Source: Chloroflexota bacterium
GTDB lineage: Bacteria > Chloroflexota > UBA6077 > CF-72
Direction of reading: 5' to 3'
DNA: 64,000 nucleotides
NCBI GenBank assembly: GCA_016191465.1
Contig: JACPOP010000015.1
Location: 124,001-188,000 of the forward strand
Shown in pieces: positions 18,494 to 27,260 of the stretch. The stretch's first letter is position 1, and every line of letters begins with the position of its first letter. The notes under the pieces were generated by a model that searched no databases, was not told the origin of the DNA, and saw only the letters and a program-made list of their open reading frames with translations. Position numbers and translations under genes: made by a program.

Positions 18494-18525
18494 GGGATTG
18501 TACGGAGCGCGCTCCGTACAATCCC
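18494..18525. repeat. 32 bp perfect palindrome between miaB and the Uma2 gene
   Basis: GGGATTGTACGGAG-CGCG-CTCCGTACAATCCC reads the same on both strands. It lies between the divergent starts of miaB (9 bases away) and the Uma2-family gene (48 bases away). As RNA it would form a 14 bp stem with a CGCG loop directly before the miaB start codon. No T-run follows, and a terminator makes little sense between divergent genes. Operator, 5'-UTR structure or a cleaved hairpin are the options. Confidence 0.9.
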
Positions 18526-18573
18526 GAGAACCATCGTCCACACGTCAGCGTGCGATACTGCTCGGGGGCTGCC

Positions 18574-19134
18574 ATGGCAATCGCGATCACAAATTGGCCG
18601 CTCACTCTCGAGCAGTTTCTGGCGTTGCCCGAGGCCGAGCCACCACTCGAGTACGGCCCTGACGGAGTCGTCGCGCAGAAGATGTCGCCAACGACCGAGC
18701 ACGCGTTCATTCAGGTCCGCCTGTCGGCGCGCCTACTCGCGTGTGCCGAGTCGAGTGGCCGCGGTGAGGTCTTCACCGAACTGCGCTACACCGGCCGCGA
18801 TCGCTCGAAGGTACCCGACGTGGCTTACTATGCTCGGGAGCGCCTACCCCGCGCACCCGGTGGCGGTTGGCTTCGGTACCCCAAGGAGGCGCCCGACCTC
18901 GCAGCGGAGATCCTCTCACCCGACCAGTCGGCCAGGTCCGAGGCTGCGACCTGCCGCTGGTACCTGGCCGAAGGCACCCGCCTGGCCCTCCTGGTCGAAC
19001 CCGTCGCCCGGCGCGTCACTGCCTTCACCTCGTCATTCGAGACCGTCCTTCGCGGCGCCGACCGCCTCCCGCTGGATGGCGTCCTACCGGGCTGCAAGAT
19101 CACCGTCGAGGACCTCTTCCCGTCGTTGGACTGA
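18574..19134 (+). CDS. Uma2-family (DUF820) putative endonuclease-fold protein
   Basis: 186 aa protein with the DUF820/Uma2 arrangement: LTLEQFLALPEAEPPLEY at the N-terminus, KVPDVAYYARERLP, PDLAAEILSPDQSA and the late YLAEGTRLALLVEPVARRVTAF. The fold belongs to the PD-(D/E)XK superfamily; cellular function is unknown for most members. ATG 18574 is chosen (GGGGG about 6 bases before it). The usual Lys after the SPDQSA segment is not obvious (SEAATCRWYLAEG), so nuclease activity is uncertain. Uma2 genes are typical accessory genes found in many copies in Chloroflexota and cyanobacteria. Confidence 0.82.
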   Translation: MAIAITNWPLTLEQFLALPEAEPPLEYGPDGVVAQKMSPTTEHAFIQVRLSARLLACAESSGRGEVFTELRYTGRDRSKVPDVAYYARERLPRAPGGGWLRYPKEAPDLAAEILSPDQSARSEAATCRWYLAEGTRLALLVEPVARRVTAFTSSFETVLRGADRLPLDGVLPGCKITVEDLFPSLD

Positions 19135-19181
19135 CGCGCTGAGGGCGCAGATCGTTCCCGCTCCTCTCGGCGGGGATTCGG

Positions 19182-19733
19182 CTAATGAACCGGGCCCCCG
19201 AGCTTTGCCGCGATTCGTCGCACCGTGTTCAGATTCCGCATCGTCGTCGGCACCTTGCCCAGCGCTCTGGTGATCTCGACGTCCTTGACGGTGGCGTCCA
19301 TCAGGTTGCCGCGTCGAAGCCAGTACACCTCTGCCCCGCGGACGTGGAACAGGTCGGCATCGTTGGACAGTGCCTCCACTCTGCCGCGCACGCCGGCGTC
19401 CGGCGCGGCGGGCAGGAACAGAATGTGAAGCCTGTCGCCGGGCCGCGCATTCACGCCCTGGAACGGCTCGTAGGCGGCGATCTCGGCGAGCTCATCCTCA
19501 CGGCGGAGGAAGGTTGCCACCTCGTAGCCAAGCGCGTCCTTGAGTGCCGTCTCGATGCGGCGCTCCAGGCTCCGAACGTCGGCCGCGGGCGTCCTGAAGA
19601 TGACGTTGCCGCTGGCGATGAAGGTGCTGACCTCCGTGAACCCCATCCCCTGAAACACCGTCCTCAATGTCTCCATTGTGACCGTGTGGCCGCCGACGTT
19701 GAGGGCACGGAGGAACGCGATATAGCGCTGCAC
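19182..19733 (-). CDS. DUF1697 domain protein
   Basis: 183 aa, length usual for the family. Signature N-terminus RYIAFLRALNVGGHTVTMETLR followed by STFIASGNVIFRT, and the C-terminal TTMRNLNTVRRIAAKL. Function of DUF1697 proteins is not established. The ORF track extends 46 codons upstream; GTG 19733 directly before the conserved start of the family is more credible. Convergent with the Uma2 gene. Confidence 0.85.
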   Translation of the reverse strand: MQRYIAFLRALNVGGHTVTMETLRTVFQGMGFTEVSTFIASGNVIFRTPAADVRSLERRIETALKDALGYEVATFLRREDELAEIAAYEPFQGVNARPGDRLHILFLPAAPDAGVRGRVEALSNDADLFHVRGAEVYWLRRGNLMDATVKDVEITRALGKVPTTMRNLNTVRRIAAKLGGPVH

Positions 19734-19836
19734 GACGTGAATTATCCTACGGGTCCGCCACGGCCGGATCGGTGGATCCATGGAGGCCCTCGCTCCGCTC
19801 GGCATGACACCGCGGCGAAAGTCGTGGGGCGGGCCA

Positions 19837-20997
19837 CTATGAGCCCTGCCGCAGCGCCTCGATGAGGGCATCGGCGATCACCGCGTAGCCGGCGTCGGTT
19901 GGATGCGCATCCAGCGCCGCGACGTGGGTGAACGCGAGCCCCCGGCCTCGGAAAAGCGGCTCGATATCCAGCACCTCGACCCCGGCGGCCTGGGCGGCGC
20001 AGCGGATGATGCCGTTCAGGCCGCGAGCCACCGGGTCTGCCGTGGAGCATGGCTCGAGAGCGGTCCCGCGGAGCGCCCGCTGGGTAAAGGCGTCGTACGC
20101 GGTGCCGGTGCCAGAGAACGGGTTGTAATAGGTGAGCACCACGATGCGCGCCGCGCCGGCGGCGTTGCGGAGGGATGCGAGGACAGATGGATAGCCGGCC
20201 GCGACTCCTTTCAGCGCCGCGCGGACCGCTTCGGTACACGCGGCTGATGACGGACTCACGAGACAGGGCGGACCGTTCAGCAGGTGCAGCAGGTCATTGC
20301 CACCCACCTGCAGCGTCAGCGCTCGCGGCGGGCTGTCCGGCCCGCGCAGGAGCGCAAGCGCCTGCTCGAACTGTCCGCCCGTCGCCAGGAACGTGCTGAC
20401 GGTCTCCGCCCGCTGGGCGAGGCTGGTGACCTGCTGGAACCCCAGCGGGCGCAGCGCGGCAAAGGTGAGCGGCACGTAGCCAAGCTGGGCGGGATCGGTA
20501 GCGCCTTCGCCCAGGGCGAGTGAATCGCCCAGCACCAGCAGAACGGGCGCCGTCTGCGACGGCGGGTCTACTGCCGAGCCCTGCCACGTCTCCAGCCCGC
20601 CGGTGGTGAGGGCCCAGTGGGATTGCCCGTCGGTAAAGGTCGGGGTATTGGTGCGCTTGCGGTAGAAGGCGAGGCCGGTGGTGGTCTGCTGGAGGGTGTC
20701 GCCGTTCTCGGGGTTGGCGTGCTCACACTCGATCGGCTCGCCCATGGCCGCGCCCACGTGCACCCGCAGCGCCGCGAAACCGAAGGCGAACGCCGGCGTC
20801 ACGCCGGGCGCGCACCAGGCGAACTGGCGGAGCGGCGCCGCCGCGGCTGGCCCTGCGATGAGGCTGAGCAGCAGGCAGGCTGCGCACGCCGACCAGGCCT
20901 GGGTCCGGCTCCGCACGGGCCGATCCGCGAACCGCGTCCCTCGCCAGGCCCGATGCACAGCCCCCAAAAGAGCGGCAACTACCCGTGAATCGTGCAT
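19837..20997 (-). CDS. secreted SGNH/GDSL-family hydrolase
   Basis: 386 aa from ATG 20997. A hydrophobic segment near the N-terminus (ACLLLSLIAGPAAAA) looks like a signal peptide or anchor. The SGNH blocks are clear: VLLVLGDSLALGEGA (catalytic Ser), VGGNDLLHLL (Asn) and the C-terminal DAHPTDAGYAVIADAL (Asp/His). Esterase or lipase activity on an extracellular substrate is likely; the substrate is unknown. Divergent from uvrB. Confidence 0.86.
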   Translation of the reverse strand: MHDSRVVAALLGAVHRAWRGTRFADRPVRSRTQAWSACAACLLLSLIAGPAAAAPLRQFAWCAPGVTPAFAFGFAALRVHVGAAMGEPIECEHANPENGDTLQQTTTGLAFYRKRTNTPTFTDGQSHWALTTGGLETWQGSAVDPPSQTAPVLLVLGDSLALGEGATDPAQLGYVPLTFAALRPLGFQQVTSLAQRAETVSTFLATGGQFEQALALLRGPDSPPRALTLQVGGNDLLHLLNGPPCLVSPSSAACTEAVRAALKGVAAGYPSVLASLRNAAGAARIVVLTYYNPFSGTGTAYDAFTQRALRGTALEPCSTADPVARGLNGIIRCAAQAAGVEVLDIEPLFRGRGLAFTHVAALDAHPTDAGYAVIADALIEALRQGS

Positions 20998-21005
20998 AGC
21001 GCTGG

Positions 21006-21037
21006 TATACTCGTCGGACCGTTCAGAACACACGTTC
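21006..21037 (+). promoter_or_regulatory. uvrB promoter with SOS (LexA) box
   Basis: TATACT (21006-21011) is a good -10. Fifteen bases later comes AGAACacacGTTCT with the exact Gram-positive/Chloroflexota LexA core GAAC-N4-GTTC (21026-21037), 10 bases before the uvrB ATG. LexA bound there would sit on the transcription start. Related boxes precede uvrA and recA in this window. Confidence 0.8.
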
Positions 21038-21047
21038 TGGCCGTTCC

Positions 21048-23315
21048 ATGCCTGAGTCACGGTTCCAGCTCGTCTCCGATTTCCAGCCCACGGGAGACCA
21101 GCCCCAGGCCATCGAGAAGCTCGCGCGCGGGTTAGAGCGCGGCCTGAAGAACCAGACCCTGCTGGGTGCCACCGGCTCCGGCAAGACGTTCACCATGGCG
21201 AACGTGGTCCAGGAGGTCCAGCGGCCGACGCTGGTGATGGCTCACAACAAGACCCTTGCCGCCCAGTTGGCCTCGGAGTTCAAGGAGTTCTTCCCGAACA
21301 ACGCGGTCGAGTACTTCGTCTCGTACTACGACTACTACCAGCCTGAGGCGTACATCCCGCGCACCGATACATTCATCGAGAAGGACTCGCTCGTCAACGA
21401 GGACATCGAGCGCCTGCGCCACTCCACGATGCAGTCGCTGCTGACGCGGCGCGACGTCCTGGTGGTTGCCTCCGTCTCGTGCATCTACGGCCTGGGCGCG
21501 CCCGAGGAGTACGGGCAGAGCGTGCTGCGCTTGCGCGTGGGCGAGCAGCACAAGCGCGATAAGGTGCTGCGCCGACTGGCGGACATTTACTACGAGCGCA
21601 ACGACTTCGACCTCTCCGCGGGCAAGTTCCGCGTGCGTGGCGACACCCTGGAGGTACACCCCGCCTCGCAGGAGGTCGTGGTCCGCGTCTCGTTCTGGGG
21701 CGACGAGGTGGAGCGCATCGCCGAAGTGGACATCCTGACCGGCGAGGTTCTGGCCGAGCGCACGAGCGTGGAGATCTACCCGGCTCGCTACTTCGTGACC
21801 ACGCGCGAGAAGCTGGACGCCGCGCTGCGGGACATCCAGGCGGAGCTGGATGAGCGCCTGCGCGAGCTGGAAGCAGACGACAAGCTCCTCGAGGCGCAGC
21901 GGCTGCGCCAGCGGACCCAGTACGACCTGGAGATGCTCGCCGAAACAGGCGTTTGCGCGGGCGTGGAGAACTACTCGCGCCACCTCCAACGCCGCGCGCC
22001 CGGCTCTACCCCCTGGACGTTGATGGATTACTTCCCCGACGACTTCGTGCTATTCGTGGACGAGTCGCACATGACCATCCCGCAGGTGCGGGGGATGTAC
22101 AACGGGGACCGGGCGCGCAAGGAAGTCCTGGTGGATTACGGGTTTCGCTTACCAAGCGCCATGGACAACCGGCCGCTCATCTTTCACGAGTTCGAGAGCC
22201 ACCTGAACCAGCTCGTGTACGTCTCGGCGACGCCCGGACCGTACGAGCTCACCGTCAGCCGCGTGCCGACCCTGGAGCAGGAGATCGTGCCGATTGGCTC
22301 GTTCTTCGACATGCCAGACTGGGAGCAGCGAGAGGAACCACCGCCGCCGATCACGGACGAGCCGTTGACGGCAGACGGGCGCTTCGCACCGGCCGATGGC
22401 GCCGCTGGGAATGGACTCGTGGTCGCTCCACGGCTCGACATACGGGCCGACCAGCGCTACGTGCGTGTGTACGGTGCCGAACAGTTGATCCGTCCAACCG
22501 GGCTGCTCGATCCGGAGATCGAAATCCGCCCGACCCGGGGCCAGATTGACGACCTGATGGCGCGGATCCAGGACCACGTGGCGCTGGGCCAGCGGGTGCT
22601 GGTGACCACGCTGACCAAGCGCATGTCCGAAGACCTGGCAGATTTCCTGCGCGACGCCGGCGTCAAGGTCCACTACCTGCATTCGGAAATCGACACCCTC
22701 GAACGGGTGCAGATCCTGCGCGACCTGCGGCTTGGCGTCTACGACGTGGTGGTGGGCATCAACCTGCTGCGCGAAGGTCTGGACCTGCCCGAAGTGGCGC
22801 TGGTGGCGATCCTGGACGCGGACAAGGAGGGCTTCCTGCGCTCCGGGTCGTCGCTGATCCAGACGATCGGGCGCGCGGCTCGGCACGTGGACGGGCGGGT
22901 GGTAATGTACGCGGACACGATGACCGCGAGCATGAAGCGGGCAATCGACGAGACCTACCGTCGCCGCGCCAAGCAGCAGGCGTACAACGAGGCGCATGGC
23001 ATAACCCCCAGGGGGATCCGGAAGACGATCCGCGACATCAACGAGCGGGTCCGCGCGGTTGCTGAAGCGCGCGAAGGCTACGACGCGAAGGCCGCGCTCA
23101 ATCCCGCCAGCCTCTCGCGCGATGACCTGCAGAAGCTCATACGCGATCTCGAGACCCAGATGAAGCAGGCTGCCAGGGAGTTGGAGTTCGAGAAGGCGGC
23201 GATGCTGCGCGACCAGGTCGTGCAGCTCAAGGGAACGCTTACGCTGAAGGAGGGCGAATCGGCGGGGGTGGTTCCCACGGAGTTTCGCGCGGCGGTCAAG
23301 ACCCGTCGGAAGTGA
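21048..23315 (+). CDS. uvrB: UvrABC excinuclease subunit B
   Basis: DNA-damage verification helicase of nucleotide excision repair; 755 aa, longer than the usual ~660-700. Motifs: Walker [17 protein letters not shown], beta-hairpin region [25 protein letters not shown]-like [21 protein letters not shown], helicase motif [17 protein letters not shown], and the C-terminal UVR domain ([13 protein letters not shown]) for UvrC contact. The extra length comes from a ~70-residue insertion between [10 protein letters not shown] and [16 protein letters not shown], rich in Pro and acidic residues. SOS regulated according to its upstream box. Confidence 0.97.
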   Translation: MPESRFQLVSDFQPTGDQPQAIEKLARGLERGLKNQTLLGATGSGKTFTMANVVQEVQRPTLVMAHNKTLAAQLASEFKEFFPNNAVEYFVSYYDYYQPEAYIPRTDTFIEKDSLVNEDIERLRHSTMQSLLTRRDVLVVASVSCIYGLGAPEEYGQSVLRLRVGEQHKRDKVLRRLADIYYERNDFDLSAGKFRVRGDTLEVHPASQEVVVRVSFWGDEVERIAEVDILTGEVLAERTSVEIYPARYFVTTREKLDAALRDIQAELDERLRELEADDKLLEAQRLRQRTQYDLEMLAETGVCAGVENYSRHLQRRAPGSTPWTLMDYFPDDFVLFVDESHMTIPQVRGMYNGDRARKEVLVDYGFRLPSAMDNRPLIFHEFESHLNQLVYVSATPGPYELTVSRVPTLEQEIVPIGSFFDMPDWEQREEPPPPITDEPLTADGRFAPADGAAGNGLVVAPRLDIRADQRYVRVYGAEQLIRPTGLLDPEIEIRPTRGQIDDLMARIQDHVALGQRVLVTTLTKRMSEDLADFLRDAGVKVHYLHSEIDTLERVQILRDLRLGVYDVVVGINLLREGLDLPEVALVAILDADKEGFLRSGSSLIQTIGRAARHVDGRVVMYADTMTASMKRAIDETYRRRAKQQAYNEAHGITPRGIRKTIRDINERVRAVAEAREGYDAKAALNPASLSRDDLQKLIRDLETQMKQAARELEFEKAAMLRDQVVQLKGTLTLKEGESAGVVPTEFRAAVKTRRK

Positions 23316-23491
23316 GCTGGACGCTCGGTATCATGGGGTTCGACGCATGAAGAAAAGGAGCACCGCTGTGCAGAGACGCTGATTCGTCCCTGGCCTTGCC
23401 CGGTCGGGCACACACGGCCGCGGCGCTCGAGCTCCAGCGCCCTGCATGCGCTGAGCCACTCGGACTCCCGCGGGCAACGACAACCCGCCGC

Positions 23492-23517
23492 CCGGTGACG
23501 CGACGACGCGTCGCCGG
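23492..23517. terminator. strong stem-loop downstream of uvrB
   Basis: CCGGTGACGCG-acga-CGCGTCGCCGG forms an 11 bp stem (one G-T pair) in the 225-base gap between uvrB and the next gene, 24 bases before its GTG. It has no T-run. It may terminate uvrB transcription or structure the leader of the downstream operon. Confidence 0.4.
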
Positions 23518-23540
23518 TGGATTGATCGTGAGGAGCACTT

Positions 23541-24680
23541 GTGGCAACTGCCGCAGCTATCGACGCTCTCGCAGGCGTTCTTTCCGCCGTCATCGCCCCA
23601 GCCGCCTCGGAAGTGGATCGAAGCGGCACGTTTCCTCGCTCGGGTCTGGATGCCCTTGGCGAAGCCGGCCTAATGGGCCTGACCAGCTCCATGGATGTGG
23701 GCGGGCAGGGCAAGGGCCTGCGAGAGGCCGCCGCCGTTGTCGAGAAGCTCGCCGCCGTCGACGCGTCCACCGCGATGGTGGTGATGATGCACTACGCGGC
23801 GACGGCGGTCGTGGAGGCGCACGGCCCACGTGAGGTCCGGCAGGCCATCGCGGCTGGCCGGCACCTGACAACCCTCGCCTTCTCCGAGGCGGGCTCTCGG
23901 GCCCATTTCTGGGCCCCGCAAGGCACGGCCGCGCCAGTCGGCCGCGAGGTCCGGCTGGACGCCGAAAAGAGCTGGATCACGTCTGCTGGCGAAGCTGACA
24001 GCTACGTCTGGTCCAGCAAGCCCCTGGCGGCCGAAGGCCCCATGACCCTGTGGCTTGTACCGGCGAACGCCGCGGGCCTGAGTCAGCCCGGCGCCTTTGA
24101 TGGCCTCGGTCTCCGCGGCAACGGATCACGGCCCGTGACAGCCCAGGGAGTCCTGGTACCGGTCGCGGCCATGCTGGGTGCCGATGGCGCCGGTCTTGAC
24201 ATCGCCCTCGGCTCCGTCCTTCCAACATTCCTGGTCCTCAGCGCCAGCGTCAGCCTCGGTCTGATGGAGGCCGTGACCGCCGAAGCGGCTCAACACCTCA
24301 CGAGTACCCGTTTGCTCCACCTGGACCGTGCCCTCTCGGAGCAGACCGTGACACGCCTTGACTACGCCCGCATGCGCCTTGAGACTGACCGAACCCGCGC
24401 TTTCATCGAGGACACGCTGGCGGCGCTGGAATCGGGCAGGTCCGACGCCATGCTCCGCGTGCTGGAGGTGAAGGCCGCCGCGGCCGAGTCCGCGATCATG
24501 GTGACGGACCTGGGGATGAAGGTGGGCGGTGGCTCGGCCTTTCGCAAAGATCTTGGCCTGGAGCGGCGGTTCCGCGATGCCCGTGCGGCGCGCGTGATGG
24601 CGCCGACCACCGACGCGCTGCTCGACTTCGTGGGACGCGCCACGTTGGGATTGCCGCTCCTGGACGGCGCTGTCGCCTGA
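23541..24680 (+). CDS. acyl-CoA dehydrogenase-family flavoprotein
   Basis: 379 aa, starting at GTG 23541 with AGGAG 6 bases upstream. Acyl-CoA dehydrogenase fold: N-terminal helical domain (LDALGEAGLMGLTSSMDVGGQG), beta domain (LAFSEAGSRAHFW, EKSWITSAGEADSYV) and a C-terminal four-helix domain. The canonical IGEGTSE-type catalytic Glu segment is absent at the C-terminus (DLGLERRFRDARAARVMAPTTDALLDFVG), so true dehydrogenation of an acyl-CoA is doubtful; flavin-dependent monooxygenases of the DszC type share this architecture. The stop overlaps the next ATG (TGATG). First of a three-gene overlapping set. Confidence 0.8.
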   Translation: MATAAAIDALAGVLSAVIAPAASEVDRSGTFPRSGLDALGEAGLMGLTSSMDVGGQGKGLREAAAVVEKLAAVDASTAMVVMMHYAATAVVEAHGPREVRQAIAAGRHLTTLAFSEAGSRAHFWAPQGTAAPVGREVRLDAEKSWITSAGEADSYVWSSKPLAAEGPMTLWLVPANAAGLSQPGAFDGLGLRGNGSRPVTAQGVLVPVAAMLGADGAGLDIALGSVLPTFLVLSASVSLGLMEAVTAEAAQHLTSTRLLHLDRALSEQTVTRLDYARMRLETDRTRAFIEDTLAALESGRSDAMLRVLEVKAAAAESAIMVTDLGMKVGGGSAFRKDLGLERRFRDARAARVMAPTTDALLDFVGRATLGLPLLDGAVA

Positions 24681-25540
24681 TGGTGGACGCGCCCTTCACG
24701 CTCGGTGCGGTGGCCTACGATCCAAAGGTCGTCACTATCTGGGATGGGTTTCGGACCTGGTTCAACGCTCGCGGATTTCCGTTCGATTACGTGCTGTACT
24801 CCCACTACGAGCGGCAGGTGGAGGAACTGCTGGAGGGGCACATCGACGCCGCGTGGAGCTCGCCGCTCGCCTGGGTGCGCGCCCGCCGCCTGGCCGCCGC
24901 CGCCGGAACGTTCGTACAGGCCCTCGCCATGCGCGACACGGACCGGGACCTGACGTCCGTCGTGGTCGTGCGCGCGAATTCGGACATTGAGACTGTCGCC
25001 CAGCTCCGTGGGCGCGTCGTGGGGGTTGGCGCCGTGGATTCCCCGCAGGGGACCTTGATCCCGCTGGCGCACCTCCAATCGCTCGGCCTGGCCGCGGGCG
25101 AGGACTTCGAGGTGCGCGGCTTCGACGTCGGCGTGGGATTGCACGGCGACCACATTGGCGGCGAGCGAGACGCGGCCCGAGCGCTCACCGAGGGTCGGGT
25201 GGACGCCGCGTGCATGATCGATGGAAACCACCTCTTATTCACCCGAGAAGGCACGCTGCCGGGCAGCAGTATGCGAATCCTGACTCAGACTGCTCCCTAT
25301 GACCACTGCACCATGGCCACGCGGCCCCTTCTCGATGCAGAAACAGCGGGTCGCTTCCGCGAGCTGCTCCTCTCGATGTCGTACGCCGACCCCTCGGTGC
25401 GGCCGTTGCTCGACCTCGAAGGGCTCAAAGCCTGGCTCCCAGGTCGCACCGAGGGGTATGCCCAGCTTGAAACAGCAGTCGACACCTTCCACTTCTACGA
25501 CCGTGCCGGACACATCACCGCTCTCGACTATCGACCTTGA
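24680..25540 (+). CDS. PhnD/SsuA-like substrate-binding protein without signal peptide
   Basis: 286 aa periplasmic-binding-protein type 2 fold resembling phosphonate-binding PhnD: LGAVAYDPKVVTIWDGFRTW, FDYVLYSHYERQVEELLEG, IDAAWSSPLAWVRAR, LRGRVVGVGAVDSPQGTLIPLAHL, VDAACMIDGN. No signal peptide or lipobox is present, so it should remain in the cytoplasm, unlike transporter subunits. Located between a flavoprotein and a di-iron protein, it may present a ligand to them or act as an enzyme. No ABC permease is near. Confidence 0.75.
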   Translation: MVDAPFTLGAVAYDPKVVTIWDGFRTWFNARGFPFDYVLYSHYERQVEELLEGHIDAAWSSPLAWVRARRLAAAAGTFVQALAMRDTDRDLTSVVVVRANSDIETVAQLRGRVVGVGAVDSPQGTLIPLAHLQSLGLAAGEDFEVRGFDVGVGLHGDHIGGERDAARALTEGRVDAACMIDGNHLLFTREGTLPGSSMRILTQTAPYDHCTMATRPLLDAETAGRFRELLLSMSYADPSVRPLLDLEGLKAWLPGRTEGYAQLETAVDTFHFYDRAGHITALDYRP

Positions 25541-26714
25541 GGCGCTCGGGCTCGATCGCGGAGCGCACCTCCTCGTCGACCGGGCATTGGCGGTGCTGCC
25601 TGTAGGCGGGCGCCTGCTGGTGCGCGGGCGGGCGCCGGCGCTCGGCATACACCTCGCGGTGTGGGCTCGGGCTCGGGGCCACGGAATCGAGGACCTCCCG
25701 GCGGCTGATGGCGAGACGCGGGCGACGTTGGTGCGGGGTGGCGCCGATGTCGCGCGGTGGTTCGGGGCCGAGCGCGCCGGCGACCCTTCCCCGAGCGGCG
25801 TGTCTGATCGCCCAGACCCCACGTGGGGCTTCGCGGCGCGGGGCGCGCTGGTGGAGGCCGGCGGCAAGTCTCTGCCGTTGGACCTGGATGAGAAGCGCTG
25901 GGTGTGGACGGACCTGGCGCCCCAGTTGTACGCCCAGGCGGCGGCCAGCCAGTGGGATCCCAACACCGCCATCGACTGGGGCGCGGCTGAGCCGCTGCCG
26001 CGCGAGATCGAAGCCGCTGTCGTCCAGGTGATGACGTACCTGGTGGAGAACGAGCAGGCCGCGTTGGTCGTTCCGGCGCGCTTCCTGGGGAGGATCCACC
26101 CGCATTTCCGCGAGGCGATGCAGTTCCTGGCGACGCAGGTGGCCGACGAGGCGCGCCATGTCGAAGTGTTCACCCGACGCGCGCTGCTCCACGGCGGCCC
26201 GCTGGGGGCTTCGGGCGTGGGCGGTCGCGCCTCTCTGGGGACGCTCCTGGAGGAGCCCGACTTCGCGCTCGCGTCATTCTTGCTGTCCGTGCTGGGAGAG
26301 GGCACGTTCCTCAACCTGCTCGCATTCATCGAGCGGTTCGCGCCCGACGCGGTTACCCGGAACGTGGCGCGGCTGGTCCGGCAGGACGAAGCGCGTCACG
26401 TTGCCTTTGGCCTGGGCCACCTGGAATACCAGGTCACGCAGGACCCTGAGTTGCGGGACCGCCTGCGGGCGGCCATCGTGCGCCGCCACGACGCGCTGGC
26501 AAGTACCGCGGGCTTGTCTGAAGACGTCTTCGACGCGCTTGTCATCCTGGCCGCCGGTGGCTGGAATCCTGAGGCGATCGCCTCGGGCTACCGGGCTGTC
26601 GAGCGGCTCCAGGTGGACATGCACGACGGACGGCAGCGGCGCCTTGTTCGGCTTGGCTTCTCTTCTGCCGACGCCGCCGAGCTATCCGCGCTGCACACCC
26701 GCAATTTCATGTAG
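25503..26714 (+). CDS. TusA-like domain fused to di-iron ferritin-like protein
   Basis: 403 aa from GTG 25503, overlapping the PhnD-like gene by 38 bases. Residues ~10-65 resemble a TusA/SirA fold (ALAVLPVGGRLLVRGRAPALGIHLAVWARARGHG) but lack its Cys-Pro-x-Pro. The rest is a ferritin-like bundle with a full di-iron carboxylate ligand set: E182 (VENEQAA), E216/H219 (DEARH), E266 (GEGTFLN) and E296/H299 (DEARH). Such sites serve oxygenases, oxidases or R2-like proteins. The length and ligand spacing fit an O2-activating enzyme. Substrate unknown; the operon context suggests oxidative attack on a small molecule. Confidence 0.75.
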   Translation: MPDTSPLSTIDLEALGLDRGAHLLVDRALAVLPVGGRLLVRGRAPALGIHLAVWARARGHGIEDLPAADGETRATLVRGGADVARWFGAERAGDPSPSGVSDRPDPTWGFAARGALVEAGGKSLPLDLDEKRWVWTDLAPQLYAQAAASQWDPNTAIDWGAAEPLPREIEAAVVQVMTYLVENEQAALVVPARFLGRIHPHFREAMQFLATQVADEARHVEVFTRRALLHGGPLGASGVGGRASLGTLLEEPDFALASFLLSVLGEGTFLNLLAFIERFAPDAVTRNVARLVRQDEARHVAFGLGHLEYQVTQDPELRDRLRAAIVRRHDALASTAGLSEDVFDALVILAAGGWNPEAIASGYRAVERLQVDMHDGRQRRLVRLGFSSADAAELSALHTRNFM

Positions 26715-26868
26715 CCACTGCCAGCGGGTCGCGCTCGCGGCCGTACCGTCGGATGCGGTTCGCCGATCTCCACGGGGCGCTACGGTTGGCACGCTCCGTC
26801 AGCGGGGCAAGGCATTCGCTCGTTTCGCCCTGGCACGGTGCCTGCGGCCGTGCGTGCAGGAGGAACTG

Positions 26869-27057
26869 ATGTCGGGCAAAGCAAGCCATAAGAGCAAGGG
26901 CGGCGACAAGCAGTCGTCAGACAAGAACACCTTCAACCCCACTCATGAAGGGGGCCACATTCCTGGCTCCCAGACGAACGATCCGGAAGCCATGGACGTC
27001 AAAAACCGCGACAGTCAGGGCGGCGGCATGGGCGAGGCACACCTCATCAAGAAGTAG
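26869..27057 (+). CDS. small hydrophilic protein of unknown function
   Basis: 62 aa, read from ATG 26869 with a near-perfect AGGAGG 6 bases upstream. Composition is Lys/Ser/Gly/Asn/Asp-rich with no hydrophobic stretch (SGKASHKSKGGDKQSSDKNT, then NPTHEGGHIPGSQTNDPEAM), which suggests a disordered protein. I do not recognise a family. A CGCCCC/GGGGCG hairpin (27078-27093) follows and may terminate it. Confidence 0.6.
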   Translation: MSGKASHKSKGGDKQSSDKNTFNPTHEGGHIPGSQTNDPEAMDVKNRDSQGGGMGEAHLIKK

Positions 27058-27077
27058 CAGCCGGTTGCGCGGCCGAG

Positions 27078-27093
27078 CGCCCCCAGCGGGGCG
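27078..27093 (+). terminator. short GC hairpin after the small hydrophilic gene
   Basis: CGCCCC-cagc-GGGGCG lies 20 bases past the stop codon and before the uvrA promoter. No T-run; probable weak terminator. Confidence 0.35.
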
Positions 27094-27101
27094 AGGCGGA
27101 G

Positions 27102-27144
27102 TTGGGATCGATCTCCACACCGCCGTACACTAGAACAAGTGTGC
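27102..27144 (+). promoter_or_regulatory. uvrA promoter with SOS-like box
   Basis: TTGGGA (27102-27107), an 18-base spacer and TACACT (27126-27131) make a good sigma-70-type promoter. GAACaagtGTGC (27133-27144) directly after the -10 matches the LexA core GAAC-N4-GTTC at 7 of 8 positions, with the same T-to-G change seen before recA. Confidence 0.7.
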
Positions 27145-27260
27145 GAAAGCGCCGCCTGGCCTGAGCGTCCTCATTGGCGAGGGAAAGCGCGGGCTAGCGG
27201 CGCTTTCTGCGGCACAATCCTCTTCGCCCCAGCTCCGGCTTCGGACTGGCGGCTCCCTCC

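Noticed and set aside
23526-23555. Similarity of gtgaggagcacttgtggcaactgccgc to 4288-4315 (the degenerate dgt copy)
   Set aside because: About 22 of 26 bases match, but flanks do not, and the sequence contains an ordinary ribosome-binding site and gene start. Probably chance.
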